A stretch of 64,000 nucleotides of DNA from NCBI RefSeq assembly GCF_003952465.1, contig NZ_CP034448.1:4007001-4071000 (forward strand). The letters are read 5' to 3'. The DNA comes from Mesorhizobium sp. M1B.F.Ca.ET.045.04.1.1. Its GTDB lineage: Bacteria > Pseudomonadota > Alphaproteobacteria > Rhizobiales > Rhizobiaceae. Position 1 is the stretch's first letter; the number at the start of each line of letters is the position of its first letter. The notes beneath the pieces were generated by a model. That model was given only the letters and a program-made list of their open reading frames with translations, had not been told where the DNA came from and made no database searches. Shown here one piece after another: positions 7,621 through 14,699 of this stretch. The position numbers were made by a program, and so were the translations under genes.

Positions 7621-8162
7621 TCGAATGGCAAGCCAACTATCCATGCCGATATGGCGAGGCGCTAGAGGAGAGGGCGCTCGCCTTCGCGACCGCAGCGCAC
7701 GCCTCGATCGACCAGCGCAGAAAATATACAAATCAACCGTACATCGAGCATCCAATAGCGGTCGCTGAGATCGTCCGGTCGGTTCCGCATACGCCGGAAA
7801 TGATCGCCGCGGCATACCTGCACGACGTCGTGGAAGACACTCCAATCACCTTGAACAAAATCCTCCAAGAATTCGGGCGCGAGGTAGTGACTCTTGTGTC
7901 CTGGTTGACTGACGTCTCTTTGCCGCTGGACGGCAACCGCGCCGCTCGGAAGGCTATCGACCTGGCGCATACCGCCAAGGCGCCGTCGGCCGCGAAGACG
8001 ATCAAGCTGGCCGATCTGATCGACAACACGCTTACCATCAAACAGCGCGATCCGGATTTCTGGCGCGTCTACCGGCATGAGAAACTGCGGCTGCTCGATG
8101 TGCTGAAGGAAGGTGACGCAACGCTCTGGGCGCGCGCGGCCGCGCAGTGTGATGTCCCGTGA
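7617..8162 (+). CDS. HD-domain hydrolase, MESH1/SpoT-like
   Basis: 181 residues, a stand-alone HD domain like MESH1 and the hydrolase half of SpoT, which remove pyrophosphate from (p)ppGpp. The metal-binding residues are at the family positions: His45 in YIEHP, His69-Asp70 in LHDVVED, and Asp133 in KLADLIDN. RRKYTNQPYIEHP matches the RelA/SpoT opening motif. No synthetase domain is present. Placed directly after a peptidyl-tRNA hydrolase, it could lower the host stringent response during infection. Substrate preference (ppGpp versus other nucleotides) is inferred. Confidence 0.75.
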   Translation: MIEWQANYPCRYGEALEERALAFATAAHASIDQRRKYTNQPYIEHPIAVAEIVRSVPHTPEMIAAAYLHDVVEDTPITLNKILQEFGREVVTLVSWLTDVSLPLDGNRAARKAIDLAHTAKAPSAAKTIKLADLIDNTLTIKQRDPDFWRVYRHEKLRLLDVLKEGDATLWARAAAQCDVP

Positions 8163-8320
8163 ACGACCTATTCGATTTCAGAATTGGAAGACTTTCGATC
8201 CTCGGTTTCTGGGGACGTCCGTTCATTCGTATTGGATGGAACCCTAATCCCTATCTGCTGAAAAGCTTCGGGTATTATTGGTGGTGGATCCGTGGCGTTG
8301 GCCACAAGAAGGTGAAATGA
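8159..8320 (+). CDS. Small aromatic-rich hypothetical protein (53 aa)
   Basis: GTG start within GTGA overlapping the previous stop. The 53 residues are rich in Trp, Tyr, Phe and Gly (FGYYWWWIRGVG) with a basic end, giving a possibly membrane-associated peptide. The next gene starts inside its stop codon. No family recognised. Confidence 0.45.
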   Translation: MNDLFDFRIGRLSILGFWGRPFIRIGWNPNPYLLKSFGYYWWWIRGVGHKKVK

Positions 8321-8601
8321 TGAGCGACTGCTGCGACCCTGGGATTTGTGGGCAATATAGGGTCGTGCCCTGTGTAGACGGCAAATTTCAGGTGGAGATC
8401 TATGGTTGGCATGACGATGACGCAGATTTCCCATATTGGGGCCAGTTCGTCAAACCGTTTGGCTCTCAAGTCAAAGCGGAGAGTTATATCCTGAAGGAGG
8501 TCGCCAAGAAGGAAAAGCTGAAGCGCGACCGCGAAGAGGCGATGGCGCAAAAGGCGAGGTTCGAGGCAGAGAATCCGCCATATGTGTTTCCGGCACCATG
8601 A
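8317..8601 (+). CDS. Hypothetical phage protein (94 aa)
   Basis: Starts in ATGATGAG with GAAGGTGA just upstream. The N-terminus has CCDPGIC cysteines; the middle is acidic (GWHDDDADFPYW); the C-terminal third is a charged helix (LKEVAKKEKLKRDREEAMAQ). Overlaps the next start. No function assigned. Confidence 0.5.
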   Translation: MMSDCCDPGICGQYRVVPCVDGKFQVEIYGWHDDDADFPYWGQFVKPFGSQVKAESYILKEVAKKEKLKRDREEAMAQKARFEAENPPYVFPAP

Positions 8602-9482
8602 CCATTGAGGAGATCATCCTGCCCGACGGGACGCCAGCCAAGCGGTTGACTTCCACTTTCGACGGTGAGGCCAAGGTGAGCATCATCACACCGATGCTCA
8701 AGGTTCGCTTCCTGCCGAACGTCGACCATGAAGGCGGCGATCACGAGACGTGGTCGCGTTGGGATGAGGACCGCCAACGGGTGGTTCCGCATGGATTGGG
8801 GGCCAGCATCGAGCGCGGCGAGGATGCAGGCAAACCGCAGTATTGGTGGAATGCCGACGTCGGAATGTGGTGCGGTCGCTTGAATGCCGTCGATCACAAA
8901 AGCATCTTGGAAACATACGTCAAGGATGCGAGGCGCAACCTGGCCAACGAATCTCTGCACCCGATTCTGCAATGGGTGACTGCGGCAGAGGTCTTTCTCC
9001 GTGAGACGACATCCGATTTCTTCGTTGATGACGAGAGGCTGAGGGCGAAGGAGATTTCGGCGCATCTGCGGAAATACAACGACCAGCAATGGCAGGCGCA
9101 GATGGCAAGCTCTGTCCGGCGGCAAAAGGAAGAGCTTGCCGAGGCGATGAACGGAAAGTTCATCGAGAAGCCGCGCGCCGTCGAGATCATGAATCAAGCC
9201 GAATTCAAGATGGAAAAGCGTCTCGACCCATGGTCGGGGACGGTAATCCCGAACTCGGGCGGGAAGAAGCGCGGTATCAGCTACTTTCACGACTTGATGA
9301 TCAACTATGAAGGCAAGTGGCGCCGGATTTGCCGCGTCGACCTGGCGAACCAGTGCCCAACTGGCTCATACAACATCGACGGGTCGAACCATCCGAAAGA
9401 CTGGTGGATCGGGTCCGTTCTGTATGGTGTCGTCGTCACGGATGAGGAATGGTACGTCGTTGATGCGACGACGGACGGATAA
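8598..9482 (+). CDS. Hypothetical phage protein (294 aa)
   Basis: A 294-residue, probably cytoplasmic protein. It begins MTIEEIILPDGTPAKRL; a central helical region (about 100-190) is rich in charged residues with SVRRQKEELAEAMNGKF; the C-terminus (about 205-290) is beta-rich and aromatic with DPWSGTVIP and WYVVDATTDG. ATG at 8598 follows directly from the previous gene. No family or catalytic motif recognised. Confidence 0.55.
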   Translation: MTIEEIILPDGTPAKRLTSTFDGEAKVSIITPMLKVRFLPNVDHEGGDHETWSRWDEDRQRVVPHGLGASIERGEDAGKPQYWWNADVGMWCGRLNAVDHKSILETYVKDARRNLANESLHPILQWVTAAEVFLRETTSDFFVDDERLRAKEISAHLRKYNDQQWQAQMASSVRRQKEELAEAMNGKFIEKPRAVEIMNQAEFKMEKRLDPWSGTVIPNSGGKKRGISYFHDLMINYEGKWRRICRVDLANQCPTGSYNIDGSNHPKDWWIGSVLYGVVVTDEEWYVVDATTDG

Positions 9483-9494
9483 GGAGACGGCAGA

Positions 9495-9704
9495 GTGAAA
9501 CATACGATCACCATTACCTTCGACGATGAGGCCAAGATCGTGGAGGTTGTTGAAACTGGAGGGAAAGCCACCAGACTGAGGAGCGCAATTATGACGGTCG
9601 AGCGCAAGCCGGTCGAGGATACGGATGGTGAACCCAGCCTTTACCGCAAACTCAAGCGAGGCCCGGAAATGGAGATCCATATTGTAGGGCTCGTCCATGA
9701 CTGA
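9495..9704 (+). CDS. Small hypothetical protein (69 aa)
   Basis: GTG start supported by AAGGAGACGG about 6 nt upstream. Beta-rich N-terminus (HTITITFDDEAKIVEVVE) followed by a basic stretch. Overlaps the following Tat-signal gene by 8 nt. Function unknown. Confidence 0.5.
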   Translation: MKHTITITFDDEAKIVEVVETGGKATRLRSAIMTVERKPVEDTDGEPSLYRKLKRGPEMEIHIVGLVHD

Positions 9705-10218
9705 CCTATCCCGCCGCAACTTCCTCAAAGGCCTCATGGCGGCCGCCGGCGTCGCCGCGGTCGGCATGCCAGTGATTGCCGCAGTCGAGGCGGTGGCTGT
9801 ACCGGCATTGCCCTTTCCGGATCATGATGTCGGCGACGTCTTCATGAAGGTCAACGACGTCTGGCGTCTTCTCGGCAAGTCGACCAGCTTGACGGTGAAT
9901 ATGGCGAGGAGCGTCTCGTTCGCATCCCTTGAGCAAATAGATCGGCTAGATCATCGATATTACTGTCTGCCGGATCCGATGGAATTGAGCGTTGAGGCTC
10001 TTCTCGACAATGAGGGCCGAGGATTGCTCATGGGTGAGTTCTCATCCGGCCGACACATTGATTTTGCCATGTCGCAGGGTGAAAACGGCCTCTACATGAT
10101 CAAGAAATCATTCATCCGAGAGGTCTGTGCGACCTGCCGCCATGAGTTGGTAATTGACAGTTTCGAACTCAATCCGAGTGAGATTGAAGTGACGATTCCG
10201 GCGGCAGAGGCAGTCTGA
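9697..10218 (+). CDS. Tat-exported hypothetical protein
   Basis: 173 residues. The N-terminus LSRRNFLKGLMAAAGVAAVG is a textbook twin-arginine signal: SRRxFLK followed by a moderately hydrophobic h-region. Cleavage would fall near AVEAVAV. The mature part is not recognised; it has CATCRHELV (about 147-155), a possible metal or disulphide site, and otherwise mixed alpha/beta character. Tat signals are rare on phage proteins and imply folding, or cofactor binding, before export. Its neighbours are unknown small genes. Confidence 0.6.
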   Translation: MTDLSRRNFLKGLMAAAGVAAVGMPVIAAVEAVAVPALPFPDHDVGDVFMKVNDVWRLLGKSTSLTVNMARSVSFASLEQIDRLDHRYYCLPDPMELSVEALLDNEGRGLLMGEFSSGRHIDFAMSQGENGLYMIKKSFIREVCATCRHELVIDSFELNPSEIEVTIPAAEAV

Positions 10219-10457
10219 TGGCAACCTTTATGGGCAAAGGCAAGATGTTCATCGGCAATGGCGACGACTTCACGCCGATAGCCGACGTATCGCAATTCTC
10301 GACCGAGACTCAATCAGAGCAATCGGCGAAATGGCCGACCGACGGGGATCTGTCGATCAGCCTTCAAATGACCATGACACCAAAGGAGCGACGCAACTTT
10401 CTGGTCTGGTGGATCATATTCAGCGCGCTCGCGACGGCGAGACGCATTCTGGACTAG
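10218..10457 (+). CDS. Hypothetical phage protein (79 aa)
   Basis: Starts in TGATG with the preceding stop. N-terminal beta-like (TFMGKGKMFIGNGDDFTPIADV), C-terminal hydrophobic helix (FLVWWIIFSALATARRIL) that could be a membrane segment. An imperfect short inverted repeat (GGCCA/TGGCC) lies just after its end, at 10459-10473. No family recognised. Confidence 0.45.
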   Translation: MATFMGKGKMFIGNGDDFTPIADVSQFSTETQSEQSAKWPTDGDLSISLQMTMTPKERRNFLVWWIIFSALATARRILD

Positions 10458-10491
10458 AGGCCATCTATTGGCCAATGATGGAGGTGACGGG

Positions 10492-10809
10492 ATGACGAGA
10501 TGGCAAGCAAGTCGATATGTGCATCAGCCGAAATTCGACACCATGAGCAACGACTGGCGATCCGAACGTGAAGCAGAAGAATCGCTGATCGTTCGCAACG
10601 GCAACGGCCCCGTCGGCTCGCCACAATGCAACATCGTTGCAAAGTTCATGCGCACCGAAGATCGCGATGAGGCTGTCCGCATCGTCAACGCTCATGATGC
10701 GCTCGTGGCAGCGCTGGAGCGTGTCATCTTTGACATTGATGAGGTGCACGATGTGCGACCATCAACGGTCAAAGTTGTTGAAGACGCTCTGGCGGCGGCG
10801 CGAGGCTAG
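10492..10809 (+). CDS. Hypothetical phage protein (Ead/Ea22-like NAHDALVAAL)
   Basis: 105 residues; ATG at 10492 with GGAGGTGACGGG upstream. The core VRIVNAHDALVAALERV is the same motif as in the gene at 2190 and in many lambdoid accessory proteins. It is the last gene of the rightward early operon and its stop overlaps, tail to tail, the stop of the leftward gene at 10806-11105. Function unknown. Confidence 0.6.
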   Translation: MTRWQASRYVHQPKFDTMSNDWRSEREAEESLIVRNGNGPVGSPQCNIVAKFMRTEDRDEAVRIVNAHDALVAALERVIFDIDEVHDVRPSTVKVVEDALAAARG

Positions 10810-11105
10810 AGCCCGGCGATCGCCTTGATCGCCTTGTCCTTGGCATTCTTCACCTGGGTTTCGGAGAGGCCATATTTCCGAGCCGTCGTTGCCTCTTTCG
10901 GCATGGCCTGCGGAGCGATCGGGCCCAGCACTTCACCGAGGATGCTCTCGTCGATCTCTCGGATTCCCTTGATGGCTTCCTTCAAACTGGTGATTAGAGA
11001 AATGGCGCGGATACCGGTTGGGACGAGTTTCGCTGCCTCGGCCTGCCTGATCACCTCGTCGATCTCGGCGATGCTCATGATTGAAAAGTTGACTGATGTA
11101 GCCAT
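10806..11105 (-). CDS. Leftward small protein
   Basis: 99 residues, helical and charged: MATSVNFSIMSIAEIDEVIR, then two helical repeats rich in Ile and Lys, ending in AKDKAIKAIAGL. The start is supported by AGGAAGG about 8 nt upstream on the minus strand. It is the only leftward gene in the first 45 kb, converging on the end of the early operon. Antisense orientation and its own leader suggest separate control, as for lysogeny or moron genes. It has no recognised HTH, so it is not simply a repressor. Confidence 0.55.
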   Translation of the reverse strand: MATSVNFSIMSIAEIDEVIRQAEAAKLVPTGIRAISLITSLKEAIKGIREIDESILGEVLGPIAPQAMPKEATTARKYGLSETQVKNAKDKAIKAIAGL

Positions 11106-11434
11106 GGAACTGCCTTCCTGTTGAAAAACGTCGATTTCAAAGCACGGAAAGGCGCATAACGTCAACAGTGCCAAGGGTTTTTGATGATTCTGGCGGTCAA
11201 TTTCGAAAGAACTGAGCGCCAGGCAGCGTGAAAAAACTTCGAATTTCGTAAGAACGCTTGGCGCTGTTTGGGTTTCGCCATATACCAGAAATTGTGTTCA
11301 CAAAAATCTGAAAGACTACCTGTTGTGTCTTTTGCAGAATGCGAGTCATAAGAGCCGCGAAAGATGGATTCATGTCCAAGACGGAATCAAACCCATGAAC
11401 GCTCTCCAGCAACAGCGGCGCCGGTAACCATCAC
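11106..11434. promoter_or_regulatory. AT-richer intergenic region with inverted repeat
   Basis: No gene is seen. AGCGCCAGGC (11215-11224) and GCTTGGCGCT (11256-11265) form a 9-of-10 inverted repeat, separated by an A-rich spacer. Direct copies of TTCGNAAGAAC-like sequence lie within it. The region must contain the promoter of the leftward gene and may hold a late promoter reading to the right. It ends at the first tRNA gene. Confidence 0.4.
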
Positions 11435-11511
11435 CGCCGCGTGGCTCAACTGGATAGAGCATCAGATTTCGACTCTGAGGGTTGTGGGTTCGAATCCTAC
11501 CGCGGCGACCA
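11435..11511 (+). tRNA. tRNA-Arg (UCG)
   Basis: All arms pair: acceptor CGCCGCG with CGCGGCG, D stem GCTC with GAGC, anticodon stem TCAGA with TCTGA, T stem GTGGG with CCTAC around TTCGAAT. The anticodon loop TTTCGAC gives UCG, reading CGA. The CCA end is encoded (11509-11511). Encoded CCA and tandem placement inside the prophage suggest a phage tRNA. Confidence 0.85.
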
Positions 11512-11512
11512 T

Positions 11513-11586
11513 TCCCGCTTCGTCTAATGGTAGGACACCGCCCTTTGAAGGCGTGAATCGTGGTTCGAGCCCATGAGCGGGAACCA
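11513..11586 (+). tRNA. tRNA-Gln (UUG)
   Basis: Acceptor TCCCGCT pairs with AGCGGGA; T stem CGTGG with CCATG around TTCGAGC; D stem GTCT with GGAC. The anticodon loop CTTTGAA gives UUG, reading CAA. Stem CCGCC/GGCGT has one mismatch at 27-43, a slight weakness. CCA is encoded (11584-11586). One base separates it from the Arg tRNA. Confidence 0.8.
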
Positions 11587-11599
11587 AAAGATCTTGGCC

Positions 11600-11731
11600 A
11601 TGAGATATCTCCTCATCCTTCTCATGCTCGCCGCATGCGCCGCGCCCCATGGTGATGGCATTTCCGATCGCGAGGCGCGCGGAATAACCGACGTCTTGAA
11701 GCAAGCCTTGAGCAAATCCGACCACCAATAG
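11600..11731 (+). CDS. Tiny lipoprotein (43 aa)
   Basis: A 43-residue frame starting MRYLLILLMLAACAAP, with lipobox LAAC and Cys13 as the lipidation site. The mature part is a short charged helix (SDREARGITDVLKQALSKSD). No good ribosome binding site precedes the ATG, which lowers confidence. It lies just after two tRNAs. Entericidin-like or superinfection-exclusion lipoproteins are of this size; the family is unknown. Confidence 0.45.
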   Translation: MRYLLILLMLAACAAPHGDGISDREARGITDVLKQALSKSDHQ

Positions 11732-12040
11732 CAGATTGCGCGACTGACCAGCGCGCTACAGTGCAACCGCGCCTCTGGCCGGTTCACGCGGGATGATTCC
11801 CGCATTTGGTCCGCGAGATTGAGCCTGCGGCGAGCGAAACGCCGAACGTATCCGGAGAGGCTCGCCGGCAAACACAGCACCGGCTCTCGCGGCCATCAAT
11901 TCCCAGCCGGGTCTGGCCTCTGTTGGTCGCCAAGCGCCCTTCAAGCTCCCCGGCTTAGTTCTTCAAGACCGTAGTAGACATCAGAACGCCACTGGCGGGA
12001 CGATGGGCTACGGCACCATTTCCAACAAGGGAGAGACAGC
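11732..12040. other. Intergenic stretch, 309 bp
   Basis: No convincing gene or RNA is seen. A perfect 6-bp hairpin GCGGGA (11788-11793) and TCCCGC (11798-11803) is present without a T-run. The region separates the tRNA/lipoprotein block from the small membrane protein and may hold a promoter for the genes that follow. Confidence 0.35.
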
Positions 12041-12145
12041 ATGCTCGCAGATCTTATCGTTCTCGCAGCCGTCGGTGCGGTCGCCTGGTACTTCCGCGCG
12101 CCGATCATCGCGTTCATCAAGAAGACCTTCGGCACCGCCGAGTAA
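12041..12145 (+). CDS. Tiny membrane protein (34 aa)
   Basis: A 34-residue frame starting MLADLIVLAAVGAVAW with one hydrophobic segment at residues 2-16 and a short basic helix (FIKKTFG). Ribosome binding site AGGGAGAGA is at about 7 nt. A terminator follows immediately. Unknown function; its signals make it a plausible gene. Confidence 0.5.
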   Translation: MLADLIVLAAVGAVAWYFRAPIIAFIKKTFGTAE

Positions 12146-12154
12146 GCAATCTTT

Positions 12155-12186
12155 CGGCGGTCCATTGGGCCGCCGTTTTCCTTTTT
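12155..12186 (+). terminator. Rho-independent terminator
   Basis: CGGCGG (12155-12160) pairs with CCGCCG (12170-12175) followed by TTTTCCTTTTT. It ends the small membrane protein unit just before the gene at 12197, so the late operon needs read-through or its own promoter. Confidence 0.65.
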
Positions 12187-12196
12187 CGGAGAACGC

Positions 12197-12475
12197 ATGG
12201 CTCACCGGCTCGTCAAGATGGTCACTCCGGATACCGGCATCGGTGTCGGCACCAAGGTGTTCGATGTTGAGTCCGGTCGCGAGATCCCGGGGATCACATC
12301 AGTCGAAGTTCCGCGATTCGGACCAGAGGATCCAATCCGTCTGAATCTCGAGTTGTTCGCCGATCATCTGAATATCACCGGCGCGCCACGTTTCTTCATC
12401 GCAGACCCTAAGACCGGCAATCGTCGCGAGGTGAAGTCGATCACGTTCGCCGACGGCGAGACGGTCGAATTCTGA
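12197..12475 (+). CDS. Hypothetical phage protein (92 aa)
   Basis: 92 residues, beta-rich, with GSGTVFD-like turns near the start and a clear ribosome binding site (TCGGAGAACGC). It stands first in the operon that leads to the glycan cassette and terminase. No family recognised. Confidence 0.5.
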   Translation: MAHRLVKMVTPDTGIGVGTKVFDVESGREIPGITSVEVPRFGPEDPIRLNLELFADHLNITGAPRFFIADPKTGNRREVKSITFADGETVEF

Positions 12476-12478
12476 TCC

Positions 12479-13099
12479 GTGCAATCTCCCTGCCTTCCGA
12501 TCGCGCCCTTTGACGATCGGCCGGTCGTTATCGTCGCCGGTGGTCCATCCCTGACGCTCAGCCAGGTCCGCAGGATCGGCATGGCGCGCGCCGCGGACAA
12601 GATCCGCGTCATCGCCATCAACGATGCGATCTATCCATGCTGGTTCGCCGATATCCTCCATGCGTCCGACAAGCGCTGGTGGAACCTGCATAAGGGCGTG
12701 CCTGCCTTCCGCGGCTTGAAGACGTCGCTCGAGATCACCGGCTATCACGACGTCCGGACGCTGAAGAATACCGGCCTTTCCGGGTACGATGAGACCCCTG
12801 GCTGTATTCGCAGCGGTAGCAATGGCGGCTTTCAGGGCGTGCACCTGGCCGCAAAACTCGGCGCTCGCCGGATTGTGGTCGTCGCCTTCGACTATTCGGA
12901 TGACGGGGCCCGGTCGCACTGGTTCGGTCCCCATGGACCGGGCATGGACCTGCATTCGAACACCGAGAACTGGCGCAAGTATCTGCGCGGCCTGACGGAC
13001 GAGTTCGCGCGCCGCAAGATCGCAGTCGTCAATGCCACGATCAAGAGCACGATCGACTGGCTACCGCGCGTCGACCTGGAGACGGAATGGCCGGCATAG
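12479..13099 (+). CDS. DUF115/MptE-like sugar-related protein
   Basis: GTG start 3 nt after the previous stop. 206 residues with the Rossmann-like opening RPVVIVAGGPSLTLS (about 17-31), AIND and HASDKRWW, which match DUF115-type proteins (MptE-like fold) that phages and flagellar or surface glycan loci share. It is the first gene of the coupled cassette. Its usual partners are glycosyltransferases, so a role in glycan or sugar transfer fits; it is not proven. Confidence 0.6.
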   Translation: MQSPCLPIAPFDDRPVVIVAGGPSLTLSQVRRIGMARAADKIRVIAINDAIYPCWFADILHASDKRWWNLHKGVPAFRGLKTSLEITGYHDVRTLKNTGLSGYDETPGCIRSGSNGGFQGVHLAAKLGARRIVVVAFDYSDDGARSHWFGPHGPGMDLHSNTENWRKYLRGLTDEFARRKIAVVNATIKSTIDWLPRVDLETEWPA

Positions 13100-13866
13100 C
13101 GGGCGTTGCTTCCGACACGTTCAGTGACTCGCCGTATTATCACCGGGATGCATTCCGGAGGGGACTGGCGCGGCTCGGATATGTTGTCGGGCGGCCGCCG
13201 AAGGAAAGGCCCGAGCCGAACGACGTTCTGCTCATCTGGAATCGGACAAGAGGAAATCACGACTTCGCCAGCCGATATGAAAAGGCTGGCGCGAGGGTGC
13301 TGGTGGCTGAGAACGGCTACATCGGCAAGGATAGGGACGGGCACCTGCTCTATGCGCTTGCGCTGGGGCACCATCTGGGCGCCGGCGCGTGGGTTGAGGG
13401 CGCCGGCGACCGATGGGCCTCTCTCGGCATCGAACCGCTCCCGTGGCGCTCCAATGGCGACGAGATCGTCATCCTGCCACAGAGAGGTATAGGCGAGCCG
13501 GGCATTGCGATGCCATCGACGTGGGTCGCCGACGTCGTGCGTCGCCTGAAAGAGGTGACGGATCGACCGATCAGGGTCCGGCCGCACCCCGGCAAAGACA
13601 AGACCGATCCGGGGCCAGATTTGCAGAACGCGTGGGCCGCGGTGACATGGGCGAGCGGTGCCGGCATCAAATCGATCGTCGCCGGAGTCCCGGTCTTTCA
13701 TGACATGCCGACATGGATCGGCGGACCGGCCGCCAAGCGCGGCGTCGACGACATCGAAAATCCATTTCTCGGCGACCGCCTGCCGATGCTCCGCAGTCTT
13801 GCGTGGGCTCAGTGGGAAACTGCCGAGCTCGAGGAAGGAACGCCATTCAAGTGGCTTCTCGGGTAA
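13087..13866 (+). CDS. Glycosyltransferase-like protein A
   Basis: 259 residues. The N-terminal half has a Rossmann-like fold with HRDAFRRGLARLGY and VLVAENGYIG; the C-terminal half has VRPHPGKDK, ending in a segment that reads ASGAGIKSIVAGVPVFHDMP. This last part matches the conserved nucleotide-sugar binding end of capsule-type glycosyltransferases. It is a paralogue of the next two genes, which share the RxKPSW/HPG and SNxxxxxLIAGxP elements. Overlaps the previous gene by 13 nt. Confidence 0.55.
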   Translation: MAGIAGVASDTFSDSPYYHRDAFRRGLARLGYVVGRPPKERPEPNDVLLIWNRTRGNHDFASRYEKAGARVLVAENGYIGKDRDGHLLYALALGHHLGAGAWVEGAGDRWASLGIEPLPWRSNGDEIVILPQRGIGEPGIAMPSTWVADVVRRLKEVTDRPIRVRPHPGKDKTDPGPDLQNAWAAVTWASGAGIKSIVAGVPVFHDMPTWIGGPAAKRGVDDIENPFLGDRLPMLRSLAWAQWETAELEEGTPFKWLLG

Positions 13867-14699
13867 CCGTCTATCAGATCCCTGCACACAAGCGCTCAAT
13901 GCTCGTCGGCGCGGCGATGGCGCAAGGCATTCACCGAGTCGGCGACATGGTGAGCGTTATGCCATCGACGGCCTATCGTTCGCCCGATGCCGACATTGCC
14001 GTCTTTTACGGCTTCGATGAGACTCTGCAAGCCGTGTTTAAGGGCTATCGGGCAGCAGGACTGCCGGTGGTCTATGTGGATCTCGGCTATTGGGGCCGCA
14101 AGGATCTTGGTCGCTGGACCGGCTTCCACAAGGTGTCGGTGAACAATCGGCATCCGACGGCCTATTTCCAGTCCAAGCGGCATGATGGAAGCCGTCTCGC
14201 CCAGTTCGGGCTCGAGTTCAAGGAATGGACGGCCGGTCGCCACATCTTGGTCGCTGGCACGAGTGACAAGGGGGCAATCGTCGACGGGTTCGCCCCGGAA
14301 GAGTGGGAGCGCTGGGCTGTCGCGGAACTGCGCCGGTATACCGATCGCCGGATCATCTACAGGGCAAAGCCGAGTTGGCTTGGCGCGCGGCCGATAGCCG
14401 GTGCCGAGTTTCAGCAGACAAGGGAAGACGTCCGCAAGATGCTGGTCGACTGCCATGCGGTGGTCACGCATCACTCCAACGTCTCGATCGACGGGTTGAT
14501 CGCCGGCGTGCCAGCCTTCTGCATCGAAGGCGTCGCTTCGCCGCTCGCGCTGTACGACCTCTCGAGGATCGAGGAGCCGCGTCGTCACGGTGATCGCGAG
14601 CAACTCATGAGAGATATCTCGTGGTGCCAGTTCAACGTGCAGGAAATGACAGACGGCGTCGCTTGGCGTCACCTTAAGGAAGAAGGACTCCTGAATTGA
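13851..14699 (+). CDS. Glycosyltransferase-like protein B
   Basis: 282 residues from a GTG at 13851, with GAGGAAGGA about 11 nt before it; overlaps protein A by 16 nt. It begins VASRVTVYQIPAHKR. The C-terminal half has IIYRAKPSW (about 197-205), HAVVTHHSNVSIDGLIAGVPAFCIEG (the nucleotide-sugar pocket pattern) and ends EEGLLN. It is about a third identical by eye to protein C in these blocks. Predicted to use a nucleotide sugar; acceptor unknown. Confidence 0.55.
   Translation: MASRVTVYQIPAHKRSMLVGAAMAQGIHRVGDMVSVMPSTAYRSPDADIAVFYGFDETLQAVFKGYRAAGLPVVYVDLGYWGRKDLGRWTGFHKVSVNNRHPTAYFQSKRHDGSRLAQFGLEFKEWTAGRHILVAGTSDKGAIVDGFAPEEWERWAVAELRRYTDRRIIYRAKPSWLGARPIAGAEFQQTREDVRKMLVDCHAVVTHHSNVSIDGLIAGVPAFCIEGVASPLALYDLSRIEEPRRHGDREQLMRDISWCQFNVQEMTDGVAWRHLKEEGLLN

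Noticed and set aside
11197..11412. Minus-strand frame of 71 codons between the leftward gene and the tRNAs
   Set aside because: No ribosome binding site and no family; the region has regulatory-like repeats.
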